NCBI RefSeq assembly: GCF_002797435.1
Contig: NZ_PGEN01000001.1
Location: 496,001-560,000 of the forward strand
DNA: 64,000 nt
Reading direction: 5' to 3'
Source: Sphingomonas koreensis
GTDB lineage: Bacteria; Pseudomonadota; Alphaproteobacteria; Sphingomonadales; Sphingomonadaceae
Shown here: piece after piece, positions 9,066 to 17,398 of the stretch
Position numbering within the stretch: position 1 is the first letter of the stretch
Layout of the letters: each line of letters starts with the position of its first letter
The notes under the pieces: model-generated
Told to the model about the DNA's origin: nothing
Database searches by the model: none
The model's input: the letters and a program-made list of their open reading frames with translations, nothing else
Made by a program: the position numbers and the translations under genes

Positions 9066-10664
9066 TCAGGGGTCCAGTGCCTCGCACCGCTGCAGCCCGG
9101 CCATGCCGTCGCCGCCCGATGCGGGCGCCTTGCCTGGCGCGGGCGCCGGCTGGCGCGGGAAGTAGGTGCAGTCGCGCACCGCATCGTAGGCGACCGGCTT
9201 CGACCGCGCCTCGACCGGCCCCTGCGGCAGCATCGCGCGCAGCTTGGCCACGGTCGCGGCGTGGCGCGGATCGTCCGCCAGATTGTCGAACTCGCCGGGA
9301 TCGCGCGAATGGTCGTAGAGCTCGCGGCCGAGCTTGCCGCCCTCCCATTCGGTATAGCGCCACCGTTCGGTGCGGACGCTGCGCCCGCCGCGCACCTGCG
9401 ACAGCGCGGGCTTGGCCCATTGCCGGTCGTCGGGGCGGGCGAGCAGCGGCGTGAGGCTCTTGCCCTCGTTGCGCGCATAGCCTGGCAGTCCCGCGAGCTC
9501 GACCAATGTCGGATAGATGTCGAGCAGCTCCACCGTGCGCGGCGATCGCTTGCCCGCCGCCTTGCCGCGGCCCGGCACCCGGACGATCAGCGGCACGCGC
9601 GCCGAAGGTTCCCAAAGGATGTTCTTCATCCACTGGCCATGCTCGCCGAGCATGAAGCCGTGATCGCTGGTGAAGACCACGATCGTGTCCTCGGCGAGCC
9701 CCAGTTCGTCGAGCGCGTCGAGCACGCGCCCGACCTGCGCGTCCATGAAGCTCGTCGCCGCATAGTAGGACCGGATCATCTCGCGCTGCTGATCGGGCGT
9801 CATCGCGAAATTGTCGGGGGTCCACGCCTTGCTCGCCGGGAGCACCCGCGCCAGCATCGCCGGATCCTGCTTCTCGATCCGGATCGTGTCGAGCGGGTAC
9901 AGGTCGAAATAGCGCTTAGGCGCCACCTCGGGCACGTGGGGGCGATAGAAGCCGACCCCGATGAAGAAGGGCCTGTCGCGGTTCGCCTTGATCATCGCGA
10001 TCGCTTCGCTCGCGACCTTGCCGTCGGTCTGCTCGCCATCCTCGCCCTCGTCGGCGAGATAGGCCATCGCCGAACCATAGGGGATGCCCGGCGTCAGATT
10101 GGCCAGCCGGCCGTTCTCGGCATCGCGGTCGCGCCCGCGCGGATCGACCACCTTGTCCCAGGATTGGGTGTCGTCCGGCCCCGCCTCGCCGATCCCCGCA
10201 GGGACGCCCTGGTGAAAGATCTTGCCGACGCGGCCGGAGAAATAGCCGTTGGACCGGAAATATTGCGGCAGCGTCTGGATGTCGGGCAGCGCGGCGCGAA
10301 ACGGCGTGTTCAGGTCCTTGACCCGCGTGGTGTCCGGCCGGGTCCCGGTCAGCATCGACGCGCGGCTCGGCGCACACCACGGGAATTGCGAATAGGCGCG
10401 GTCGAAGCTGACGCCCTGCCGGGCGAGCCGGTCGATATGGGGCGTGCGCACCGGCGCGCCGTAACTGCCCAGCCGCGGCGCAAGATCGTCGGCCATGATC
10501 AGCAGGACGTTGAGCCGGCGCTCGGCGCGCACGGGCTTGCGCGGCTGCTGTTGCTTCACCGTCGTCGCGCCTTCGCGCGCATCGAGGGCGGTGAGAGGTG
10601 CGGACATCAAACCGGCGATCGCCGCCAACGCCGTCGTGCGGAACAGGGTTCGAACTCGGGACAT
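9066..10664 (-). CDS. Exported sulfatase 5, iduronate-2-sulfatase-like
   Basis: Type I sulfatase of 532 aa starting at ATG 10664, which has GGGAGAGG just upstream; a TTG one codon earlier is less likely. Residues 1-30 are a signal peptide. LNVLLIMADDLAPRLGSYG and PWCAPSRASMLTG (Cys97 predicted formylglycine) are followed by LPQYFRSNGYFSGRVGKIFH and FIGVGFYRPHVP, which are typical of iduronate-2-sulfatase and its bacterial relatives. FTSDHGFMLGEHGQW closes the metal site. It is the first of the five sulfatase genes, 24 bases after the maleylpyruvate isomerase gene, which links the desulfation and gentisate parts of the operon. Substrate specificity (uronate 2-sulfate or other) is only an analogy. 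Confidence 0.9.
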   Translation of the reverse strand: MSRVRTLFRTTALAAIAGLMSAPLTALDAREGATTVKQQQPRKPVRAERRLNVLLIMADDLAPRLGSYGAPVRTPHIDRLARQGVSFDRAYSQFPWCAPSRASMLTGTRPDTTRVKDLNTPFRAALPDIQTLPQYFRSNGYFSGRVGKIFHQGVPAGIGEAGPDDTQSWDKVVDPRGRDRDAENGRLANLTPGIPYGSAMAYLADEGEDGEQTDGKVASEAIAMIKANRDRPFFIGVGFYRPHVPEVAPKRYFDLYPLDTIRIEKQDPAMLARVLPASKAWTPDNFAMTPDQQREMIRSYYAATSFMDAQVGRVLDALDELGLAEDTIVVFTSDHGFMLGEHGQWMKNILWEPSARVPLIVRVPGRGKAAGKRSPRTVELLDIYPTLVELAGLPGYARNEGKSLTPLLARPDDRQWAKPALSQVRGGRSVRTERWRYTEWEGGKLGRELYDHSRDPGEFDNLADDPRHAATVAKLRAMLPQGPVEARSKPVAYDAVRDCTYFPRQPAPAPGKAPASGGDGMAGLQRCEALDP

Positions 10665-10688
10665 CAACCTCTCCCTCTCGCTACATCG

Positions 10689-11327
10689 TCACTCGGCATC
10701 CGCCTGCCGCTCGGGCGCGGCATCGGAAAAGGCGGGAAGCGCCAGGCAGGCCGCTTCGATCGCCAGCAGCCGGGGCCAGCGCAGATCGGCACCGAAGCGG
10801 CGCGCATTGACCAGCTGGGGCACCAGGCAGATGTCGGCGAGCGTCACGGCGTCGCCAAAGCAGAAGGCCCCCGCATGTTCGGCGATCAGCCGGTCCCAGG
10901 CATCCAGCCCGTCCTCGATCGTCGCCCGCGCCCAGCCATTGACCGCATCCTCGTCCAACCCAAGGCCGCGCAGCCGGTCGAGGACCTTCAGGTTCTGGAC
11001 CGGATGGATGTCGCACGCGATCGCCTGCGCGAAGGCCCGGACATGGGCCCGCGCCACCGGATCGGCGGGCAGAAGCGCAGGGTCGGGCGCGATCTCGTCG
11101 AGATACTCGCAGATCGCGAGCGACTGGGTGAGCACCGCGCCGTCGCCAAGCTCGAGCGCCGGCACCAGCCCCTGCGGGTTGACCGCCAGATACCCGGGCG
11201 CCCGCTGCTCGCCCTTGCGCAGGTGATGGGACACGGGTTCATAGCCCATCCCCTTCAGATTGAGCGCGATCCGCACCCGGTAGGATGCGGTGGAGCGGAA
11301 ATATCCGTGCAGGCGCATCGCGCTCAT
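10689..11327 (-). CDS. nagL: Maleylpyruvate isomerase (zeta-class GST)
   Basis: Zeta-class glutathione transferase of 212 aa. It would isomerise maleylpyruvate, the ring-cleavage product of gentisate, to fumarylpyruvate with glutathione. The catalytic loop RSTASYRVRIALNLKG near residue 12 is the STxSYRVR motif of NagL-type maleylpyruvate and maleylacetoacetate isomerases; NPQGLVPALE and QSLAICEYLDE are the glutathione-site segments. The start overlaps the stop of the preceding hydrolase gene as ATGA; a second ATG three codons later is also possible. Position between a fumarylpyruvate hydrolase-type gene and sulfatases favours maleylpyruvate over maleylacetoacetate as substrate, because a gentisate dioxygenase and not a homogentisate dioxygenase is present. 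Confidence 0.88.
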   Translation of the reverse strand: MSAMRLHGYFRSTASYRVRIALNLKGMGYEPVSHHLRKGEQRAPGYLAVNPQGLVPALELGDGAVLTQSLAICEYLDEIAPDPALLPADPVARAHVRAFAQAIACDIHPVQNLKVLDRLRGLGLDEDAVNGWARATIEDGLDAWDRLIAEHAGAFCFGDAVTLADICLVPQLVNARRFGADLRWPRLLAIEAACLALPAFSDAAPERQADAE

Positions 11328-12028
11328 GCCGCGGCGGCCGGGCCGATCAGGATCTCGCACGGCGTCAGGCCGTCGATCGTCACGACGATCCGGTCGCCTT
11401 CGACCACCGCGCCGACTCCCGCTGGCGTGCCGGTATAGATGAGGTCGCCCGGCTCCAGCCGGTAGAAGCGCGAGACATAGGCGATCACCTCGTCGACCGG
11501 CCAGATCAGATCGGCCAGGTCCGCGTCCTGCTTCACCGTGCCGTTGACCGTCAGGCGGATCGCGCCACCCGTCAGCGGCCCGGTTTCGGCGATCGGGTGG
11601 ATCAGCCCGAGCGGCGAGGATTGCTCGACATTCTTGCCGGTATCCCATGGCCGCCCCTGCTCGCGCGCGACGAGCTGGAGGTCGCGGCGGGTCATGTCGA
11701 GCCCGGTCGCGAAGCCATAGATGTGCGCCGCCGCATCGGCCGCCGGAATGTTGCGCCCGCCCCTGCCGATCGCGACCACCAGCTCGGCCTCATAGTGGAA
11801 GTTGGCGGTCTCGGGCGGATAGGCGATCGTCGTCCCGCCGGGCACTACGGTCTCCGCCCATTTGGTGAAGAAGAAGGGCGGCTCACGGTCGGGATCGCGG
11901 CCCATCTCGCGTGCATGTGCGGCATAGTTGCGGCCGATGCAGAACAGCCGGCGCACCGGGAAACGGTTGCCGTCGCTGGTCGCGGCATAGACCGGCGGCT
12001 GGGGCTGAAACAGGTCGCTCACGCGCAT
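11324..12028 (-). CDS. nagK: Fumarylpyruvate hydrolase (FAH family)
   Basis: Fumarylacetoacetase-family hydrolase of 234 aa, predicted to split fumarylpyruvate into fumarate and pyruvate. The core starts with RLFCIGRNYAAHAREMG, the metal-binding FHYEAELVVAIG (Glu-x-Glu) is followed by FATGLDMTRRDLQ (the third metal ligand Asp) and ends with GDLIYTGTPAGVGAV. Length fits the short NagK type. Start ATG 12028 has AGAGAGGA upstream and overlaps the dioxygenase stop by ten bases. A much longer open frame extends upstream inside the dioxygenase gene but is only an accidental opening. It is the third enzyme of the gentisate pathway in this operon. Confidence 0.9.
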   Translation of the reverse strand: MRVSDLFQPQPPVYAATSDGNRFPVRRLFCIGRNYAAHAREMGRDPDREPPFFFTKWAETVVPGGTTIAYPPETANFHYEAELVVAIGRGGRNIPAADAAAHIYGFATGLDMTRRDLQLVAREQGRPWDTGKNVEQSSPLGLIHPIAETGPLTGGAIRLTVNGTVKQDADLADLIWPVDEVIAYVSRFYRLEPGDLIYTGTPAGVGAVVEGDRIVVTIDGLTPCEILIGPAAAA

Positions 12029-13071
12029 TCCTCTCTGAACAGATTGAGCTTCTGCTGCGCAGCCTTGTCCGAATAGCCGAACAGGACCAGCGGCGTTTCC
12101 GCGCGCAGCGTCAGCATGTGCCACGACGGCACCACGAAGATGTCCCGCGGCGACAGCGGCACGCGCTGCTCGCCGATCACTGCCTCGCCGCTGCCCTCGA
12201 CCACGACGAACACCGTCCCGTCGGTCGAGCGGCGGGGCTTGGTTGCAAAGCCGGCGGGGATCAGCCGGACATGCGCGGCGATCGTCGGCATCACCGGGCC
12301 GCCATCGGCTGGGTTCACGAACTCCAGCGCATGGCCAAGATGCGGGTCGATCGCCGCGCCCGCCGCCATCTGGTCGAGCGAAGCGCGCCAATCCTGATAG
12401 CGATAGTGGAACATGGGCTGATGCGCCGGACGGCGGTCGGCCGCGCTGCCGCGAAACGGGCGCAGGTTGCGCCCATATTGGGCGAGCGTGCTGCCCGGCG
12501 CGGCGGTTTCCGGATGAACTTCGGTCTCCAGCCGCTCGGCGAAGCCCGCGTCGAAATGCTGCACCGTCGGGATGTCCAGCCCGTCGAGCCAGATCATCGG
12601 CTGCGCGCTGGGGTTGCCGTGATCGTGCCACTGGCCGCCCGGCGTCAGGACAAGGTCGAAGGGCTGCATCACCGCCTTCTCGCCATCGACACTGGTATAG
12701 GCGCCCTCGCCCTCCATCACGAAGCGCAGCGCGCATTGCGTGTGCCGGTGGCACGGCGCGACCTCGCCCGGCAGGATCAGCTGGAGCCCGGCATAGAGGC
12801 TGGGGGTGATCGACGACTGGCCGGCGAGGCCCGGATTCTCGAGGATCAGCACGCGCCGCTCCGCCTGCGCGGCGCTGATCAGGTCGCCCGCGCGCATCAG
12901 ATAGTCGCGCGCACTGGCATAGGACCAGGCATGCGGCCGGGCGGGCGAATTGGGCTGCGGCGGCACCAGCGCGCTCAACACCTCCCAGAGCGGGGTCAGC
13001 CCCTCGGGCGCCATCGCGTCATAGAGCGCCTGCAGCTGTGCCTGCTGATCGTTGGGCAGCGGCGTCACCAT
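12019..13071 (-). CDS. Gentisate 1,2-dioxygenase (bicupin)
   Basis: Double-cupin ring-cleavage dioxygenase, 350 aa, opening gentisate (2,5-dihydroxybenzoate) between C1 and C2 to maleylpyruvate. The iron site is seen in the first cupin as PCHRHTQCALRFVMEGEG (His-x-His near residue 119) with the later histidine in GGQWHDHGN. The second cupin (around residues 270-340, DGTVFVVVEGSGEAVIGEQ) keeps the fold. The usual family length is 340-390 aa. ATG 13071 overlaps the GH3 stop by seven bases. A homogentisate dioxygenase, also a cupin, would be longer and different in sequence. Its presence shows that the end product of this operon's degradation route is very probably gentisate. Confidence 0.9.
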   Translation of the reverse strand: MVTPLPNDQQAQLQALYDAMAPEGLTPLWEVLSALVPPQPNSPARPHAWSYASARDYLMRAGDLISAAQAERRVLILENPGLAGQSSITPSLYAGLQLILPGEVAPCHRHTQCALRFVMEGEGAYTSVDGEKAVMQPFDLVLTPGGQWHDHGNPSAQPMIWLDGLDIPTVQHFDAGFAERLETEVHPETAAPGSTLAQYGRNLRPFRGSAADRRPAHQPMFHYRYQDWRASLDQMAAGAAIDPHLGHALEFVNPADGGPVMPTIAAHVRLIPAGFATKPRRSTDGTVFVVVEGSGEAVIGEQRVPLSPRDIFVVPSWHMLTLRAETPLVLFGYSDKAAQQKLNLFREECA

Positions 13072-14756
13072 TTGAGCTGCTCCAGCCCACAGAACGGGTC
13101 GACCGGGCTGACGCCGGAGAATGGCTCGCGCCCCAGCAGCCGGGGGACCAGCGCGCGCTGCACGCTCTCCAGCCCGCAATAGGCATTGATATAGGTCGCC
13201 ATGTCGGGGGCATCGAACAGATAGAAGGGCTGGCCGAGCGAGATCATCAGCGTCGGGATCTCGGGCCCGAAGCGATGCATCGCCTTGCGCGTCCCGCCGT
13301 GCAGCTTGCCCCAGTCGAGGAAGATGCTGCCGATCGTCGGGGTCGCCTCCTGTCCCGCCAGATAGACGATCAGATCGGCATCCGCGCGCGTCGGACGATT
13401 GTCGGGATCGAAGTCGCTGACCTCGAAGCCCTCGGCGCGCAACGCGTCCTTGAACGCGTCGAGGTCGCGCGGCTGCGCGCCGATAAAGAAGCTCCAGCCC
13501 GCATCCGCAATCACCACGACGCGGCGGTGGCGCACCGGATCGATCGGCAGCAGGCCCTGCGTGTCCTTGACCAGCGTGATCCCCTGCCCCGCCGCCTGCT
13601 CGGCGACGGTGCGGTTCGCGGGAACGCTCAGCCGTTCGCGGACGGTCTCGACCGGGGGCAGCCGCTCGTCGGCGCTCATCCGATGCAGCCCGAGCTTCGC
13701 CTTGAAGGTGAGGATCTTTTCGACCGCAGCCTCCAGCCGTGCCTCGGACAGGCGGCCCTCGCGAAGCCCCTTCATCATCAGGCCGACATCCTCGGCGGGC
13801 GAGCGGCTGAACAGGAACATGTCGCAGCCATTCTCGATCACCGCGGGCACCCGCTCCTCGCGGTCTGCCCAGCTGGTGAGGCCGCCCATGCCGGTCGCGT
13901 CGGACACGATCAGCCCCTTGAAGCCCAGCCGATCGCGCAGCAGCTCCCGATTGAGCAGGTGCGAGACCGATGCCGGACGGAACGCCTCGCGCCCCGCATC
14001 GGGCAGCAGCGAGCGGACGAAGGCGGGAAGCGCGATATGCGCCGACATCACGGTCATCACCCCATCGGCGATCACCTGACGGTAGAGCTTGCCGAAGCTG
14101 GCTTCCCAGGCGTCCATGTTGAGCGGATTGACCGTGGTGACGAGATGCTGGTCGCGATCGTCATATCCCTCGCCCGGCCAGTGCTTCGCCGTCGCCGCGA
14201 CGCCGCGCGCCTGCAGCGCCTGGATATAGGCGCGCGCCTGATCGCCGATCCGGGCGATGTCCGAACCGTAGGAGCGCGTTCCGACCGCCGGGTTGCGCCA
14301 TGCGGCGTTGATGTCGATCACCGGGGTGAAAGACCAGTTATAGCCCAGCGCCGCACTTTCCTCCGCCACGACGCGGGCAAGCTCCGCGGTCAGGTCGAGA
14401 TCGTCGCAGGCGGCGATCCCCAGCTGGTTGGGGATCGCGGTCGAGAAGCGGTAAGAGATCGTGCCGCCCTCGATATCGCCGCTGATCACCACCGGCGTTT
14501 CGGCGCTGTCGATCGCGGCGCGCGTCGCCGCCCAAGCCTTGCCAAGGTCATGCCCCGGAAAGCGATGGATGCCGCCGGGTTTCAGCGCTGCGAGACCGGC
14601 GATTTCCTCCAGCGTGTCCTGCTCGGCGGCGAAGATGAACAGCTGCCCGATCTTGTCCTCGACGCTGAGCGTGGCGAGCTGCCGGTCGACCCAGGCGCGG
14701 TCCTCGACGCTGAGGGCGAGCGGGTCGGACGTCGGGTTTGCGGGTTCAAGGGTCAC
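13065..14756 (-). CDS. Glycoside hydrolase family 3 enzyme
   Basis: GH3 protein of 563 aa starting at GTG 14756. The segment ATAKHWPGEGYDDRDQHLV is close to the KH-x-PG-x(5)-D-x-H motif of the NagZ branch of GH3 (beta-N-acetylhexosaminidases and phosphorylase-like relatives), and GLIVSDATGMGG carries the predicted nucleophile Asp. A C-terminal domain (after about residue 390, QGITLVKDTQGLLPI) follows, unlike the single-domain NagZ of E. coli. No signal peptide is seen, so it probably cuts an imported glycoside in the cytoplasm. It shares GTGA with the transporter stop and overlaps the dioxygenase start, so transporter, hydrolase and dioxygenase are translationally coupled. This suggests that the glycoside releases gentisate or a precursor of it; the sugar is unknown. 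Confidence 0.85.
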   Translation of the reverse strand: MTLEPANPTSDPLALSVEDRAWVDRQLATLSVEDKIGQLFIFAAEQDTLEEIAGLAALKPGGIHRFPGHDLGKAWAATRAAIDSAETPVVISGDIEGGTISYRFSTAIPNQLGIAACDDLDLTAELARVVAEESAALGYNWSFTPVIDINAAWRNPAVGTRSYGSDIARIGDQARAYIQALQARGVAATAKHWPGEGYDDRDQHLVTTVNPLNMDAWEASFGKLYRQVIADGVMTVMSAHIALPAFVRSLLPDAGREAFRPASVSHLLNRELLRDRLGFKGLIVSDATGMGGLTSWADREERVPAVIENGCDMFLFSRSPAEDVGLMMKGLREGRLSEARLEAAVEKILTFKAKLGLHRMSADERLPPVETVRERLSVPANRTVAEQAAGQGITLVKDTQGLLPIDPVRHRRVVVIADAGWSFFIGAQPRDLDAFKDALRAEGFEVSDFDPDNRPTRADADLIVYLAGQEATPTIGSIFLDWGKLHGGTRKAMHRFGPEIPTLMISLGQPFYLFDAPDMATYINAYCGLESVQRALVPRLLGREPFSGVSPVDPFCGLEQLKW

Positions 14757-16087
14757 TGGGGCTCCTGGGCGGTCTGGATGTCGGAATAGCCGCGCATGCC
14801 GATCAGCAATGCGAGCACGGCAAGCGGCGAGGCGATGGCGCAGGTGATCGCCAGCGCGTCGGGCAGGCGCTGCGGATCGCCGAACCAGAAGTCGGTGATC
14901 AGCGCGACCGCGGTCGGGCCGAGCGCGGCGCCGATCAGGTTGATTGTCAGCATGTACAGCGCCGACAGCAACGCGCGCATTCGGTTGGGCGTCAGTTCCT
15001 GCAACGCGGCGAGCCCGCCGCCGAAATTGAACCCGGCGAAGAAGTTCATGATGCCGATCAGGATCAGCGCCAGCCCCGCGCTCGGCATCAGCGGAAAGCC
15101 GATCGTCACGGGGATCAGGACCAGGAATCCGATCAATGCGGTCTGGAGGTTCGCCCGCTCATAGCCGCGGCCGCGCAGCCAGCTCGCGAAGAAACCGCCT
15201 GCCAGCGCGCCGCTGGTGCCGCAGAAGAACACGATCAGGCCATAGGACGCACCGATCTCAGCGGTGCTCCAGCCAAATTTTCGCTCGAGGAATGCGGGGA
15301 TCCACGCGCCGGTGCCGTTGCCGACGAAGATCATCAGCGCAAAACCGAGCGCAATGCCGAGATAGGCCCGCTTGCGCCCTCCCAGATGCGACAGGAAGTG
15401 CGAAATCGGCACCTTCGCCCCCTCCCCCGCCACCCCCTGCCGCACGGGCTCGCGCACCGTCAGCAGCAACAGCGAAAGCAGCAGTCCGGGGACGCCGAGC
15501 GCCAGGAACACGATGTGCCAGCCCTTGAGCGCACCGACCAGCGGCAGCACCACTTCTTCGCCGGGCGGCACCACCGTCGAGATGAGCCCACCGATCAGCA
15601 GCGCACAAGCGCCGCCCAGATAGATGCCCATCTGATAGACGCCCATCGCGGCGGGCAGCTTGTTCTTCGGGAAATAGTCGGCGAGCAGCGAATAGGCCGA
15701 GGGGCTCAATCCGCCCTCGCCCGCGCCGACGCCGACCCGCGCGGCGAACAGCAGCGGGAAGGAACGCGCGAGACCGCAGAGCGCGGTCATCCCGCTCCAC
15801 AGAAACACCGAAAAGGCGATGATGTTGCGCCGGTTAGACCGGTCTGCGAGCCGCGCCACCGGAATCCCGACCGCGACATAGAAGATCGTGAAGCTCAGCC
15901 CGTAGAGCAGACTCATCGCGGTGTCGGAAACCTGAAGGTCGTTCTTGATCGGCTGGACAAGCAACGCCAGCGCCTGCCGGTCGACGAACGCCAGCGTATT
16001 GGCGAGCATCAGGATGATCGCGGCATACCATGCGCTTGCAGCGGACGGCCATCCGGTGGCCCCTGCCCGGTCCGGAGCACCGGCCAT
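14753..16087 (-). CDS. MFS transporter, Spinster-like
   Basis: Twelve-helix major facilitator of 444 aa, similar to the Spinster/ACS-like MFS proteins common in sphingomonads. Visible are ANTLAFVDRQALALLVQPIK in helix 1, the loop 2-3 motif RLADRSNRRN and ARVGVGAGEGGLSPSAYSLLADYF in helices 4-5. The start is uncertain: ATG 16087 has AGGGG eight bases before it; ATG 16117 has GGAAGG and would add ten residues. It is the first gene of the minus-strand operon, divergent from the LacI regulator, with a LacI-type operator in between. The likely job is inner-membrane uptake of the desulfated glycoside or phenolic acid. Confidence 0.88.
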   Translation of the reverse strand: MAGAPDRAGATGWPSAASAWYAAIILMLANTLAFVDRQALALLVQPIKNDLQVSDTAMSLLYGLSFTIFYVAVGIPVARLADRSNRRNIIAFSVFLWSGMTALCGLARSFPLLFAARVGVGAGEGGLSPSAYSLLADYFPKNKLPAAMGVYQMGIYLGGACALLIGGLISTVVPPGEEVVLPLVGALKGWHIVFLALGVPGLLLSLLLLTVREPVRQGVAGEGAKVPISHFLSHLGGRKRAYLGIALGFALMIFVGNGTGAWIPAFLERKFGWSTAEIGASYGLIVFFCGTSGALAGGFFASWLRGRGYERANLQTALIGFLVLIPVTIGFPLMPSAGLALILIGIMNFFAGFNFGGGLAALQELTPNRMRALLSALYMLTINLIGAALGPTAVALITDFWFGDPQRLPDALAITCAIASPLAVLALLIGMRGYSDIQTAQEPQ

Positions 16088-16202
16088 CACCACGCCCCTG
16101 CAAATGCGGGGGAACATGCGGCCTTCCGGCAACGGCGAATATGGATATTCTCCATCAAAGCCCTCTCCTGAACTGCGCCCGGACTCTATGGCCCCGATTC
16201 TT

Positions 16203-16216
16203 GTTTAGCGCTAAAT
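16203..16216. promoter_or_regulatory. LacI-family operator in divergent gap
   Basis: GTTTAGCGCTAAAT contains the perfect 12-bp palindrome TTTAGCGCTAAA (16204-16215). It lies between the transporter gene and the lacI-type gene, downstream of a TTGACA promoter on the minus strand, and matches the site at 1071-1084. This is the typical form of a LacI-family operator. Confidence 0.75.
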
Positions 16217-16230
16217 CTTGCCTTTGCCGG

Positions 16231-16259
16231 TAACTCTGCGAAAAGGACCGCCATGTCAA
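16231..16259 (-). promoter_or_regulatory. Candidate promoter of the sulfatase/gentisate operon
   Basis: On the minus strand TTGACA (16259-16254) is followed after 17 bases by GAGTTA as a weak -10. The LacI-type palindrome begins about 15 bases further on, within the early transcribed region. The arrangement parallels that before the TonB receptor. Confidence 0.45.
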
Positions 16260-16322
16260 CCCAGAGGCTAGATCATTGATTTGGATGGAGTGGAAAGTGA
16301 ACCGGCGTAAAGGGCTGCGCCC

Positions 16323-17369
16323 ATGAGCCAGCGTTCGCGCCGGTCGAGCTCGGCGGTCACGATCAACGAGGTCGCCGCCCGGGCCGGCGTCTCGGCAATG
16401 ACCGTCTCCAACGTGCTGCTCGGCCGCAAGAAGGTTTTGGAGAGCACGCGCGACGCGGTCTACCAGGCGGTCGAGGAACTCGGCTACACCCCCAATGCCG
16501 CCGCCCGTGCGCTGGCGAGCGCGTCCCAGCTGCGCCTCGGGCTTATCTATCGCAACCCGCAGAGCGCCTTTCTAAGCGCGGTTCTGGTCGGCGCGCTCAT
16601 CGCATCCGCACGGCTCGGCGCCCAATTGCTGATCCGCAGCTGCGATGCGGAGAATGAGGAAGCCACGGCAGCGACACTGAACGGCCTTGTCCGCAGCGGC
16701 GCAAACGCGCTGCTTCTGCCTCCGCCCTTCTGCGAGATCGTCGATCGCTCGCCCGAACTGCTGGCAGCAGGCGTGCCGATGATGGCGCTCTCGTCGGGGC
16801 GGGAGCTCACGCATATGCCCGGCGTTCGCGTTGATGACTATGAAGCGGCGCGCGCGATGACCCTGCGTCTGATCGCGCTGGGCCATCGGCGCATCGCGCT
16901 GATCGAAGGCCCCATTCAGCATTATGCGAGCGCGACGCGCCTCGCCGGCTATCGATCCGCGCTGGCCGCTTCGGGGATCGAGGAAGACGAGTCGCTGATC
17001 GCCAAGGGCGATTTCACCTATGATTCGGGCCTGGTCGCAGCTCAGCGCCTGCTCGACCTGCCGCAGCGTCCGACCGCGATCTTCGGGTTCAACGATGATA
17101 TCGCGGCAGCCGTGGTCTCCGAGGCGCATCGCCGCGGCATCGTCATTCCCGACGAACTGTCCGTCGTGGGGTTCGACGACACGCCGATCGCCGTGAAGAT
17201 CTGGCCACCACTCACCACGGTCCGCCAGCCCATCGTGGAAATATCCGACCTTGCCACGCAGCGCCTGGTGGAGGCCCTACGGCAGCCCAAGGAGGGCGGG
17301 ACGACGACTACGGTGCACATCCCGTTCTCGATCATCGAGCGGGAATCGACCGGCCCGGTGAAACCTTAG
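16323..17369 (+). CDS. LacI-family transcriptional regulator
   Basis: LacI/GalR-type repressor of 348 aa. Residues 12-65 are the HTH and hinge helix (TINEVAARAGVSAMTVSNVL and YTPNAAARALA); from about 68 onward there is a periplasmic-binding-protein-like sensor with GFNDDIAAAVVSEAHRRGI and SVVGFDDTPIA typical of the family. It is divergent from the island operon and 107 bases from a perfect 12-bp palindrome, so it is the probable repressor of the transporter-to-maturase operon and the TonB receptor. The inducer is likely the substrate or an intermediate. The ribosome site before ATG 16323 is weak. Confidence 0.92.
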   Translation: MSQRSRRSSSAVTINEVAARAGVSAMTVSNVLLGRKKVLESTRDAVYQAVEELGYTPNAAARALASASQLRLGLIYRNPQSAFLSAVLVGALIASARLGAQLLIRSCDAENEEATAATLNGLVRSGANALLLPPPFCEIVDRSPELLAAGVPMMALSSGRELTHMPGVRVDDYEAARAMTLRLIALGHRRIALIEGPIQHYASATRLAGYRSALAASGIEEDESLIAKGDFTYDSGLVAAQRLLDLPQRPTAIFGFNDDIAAAVVSEAHRRGIVIPDELSVVGFDDTPIAVKIWPPLTTVRQPIVEISDLATQRLVEALRQPKEGGTTTTVHIPFSIIERESTGPVKP

Positions 17370-17398
17370 CCAGGTGAATTGACGAAACACCGGAGAAC

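Noticed and set aside
9261-11438. Plus-strand open frame of 725 codons opposite sulfatase 5 and the isomerase gene
   Set aside because: Shadow frame; no ribosome site or domain, and three real genes with conserved catalytic motifs lie on the other strand.
12029-12754. N-terminal extension of the FAH-family hydrolase inside the dioxygenase gene
   Set aside because: The extension has no similarity to the family, and ATG 12028 has a good ribosome site.
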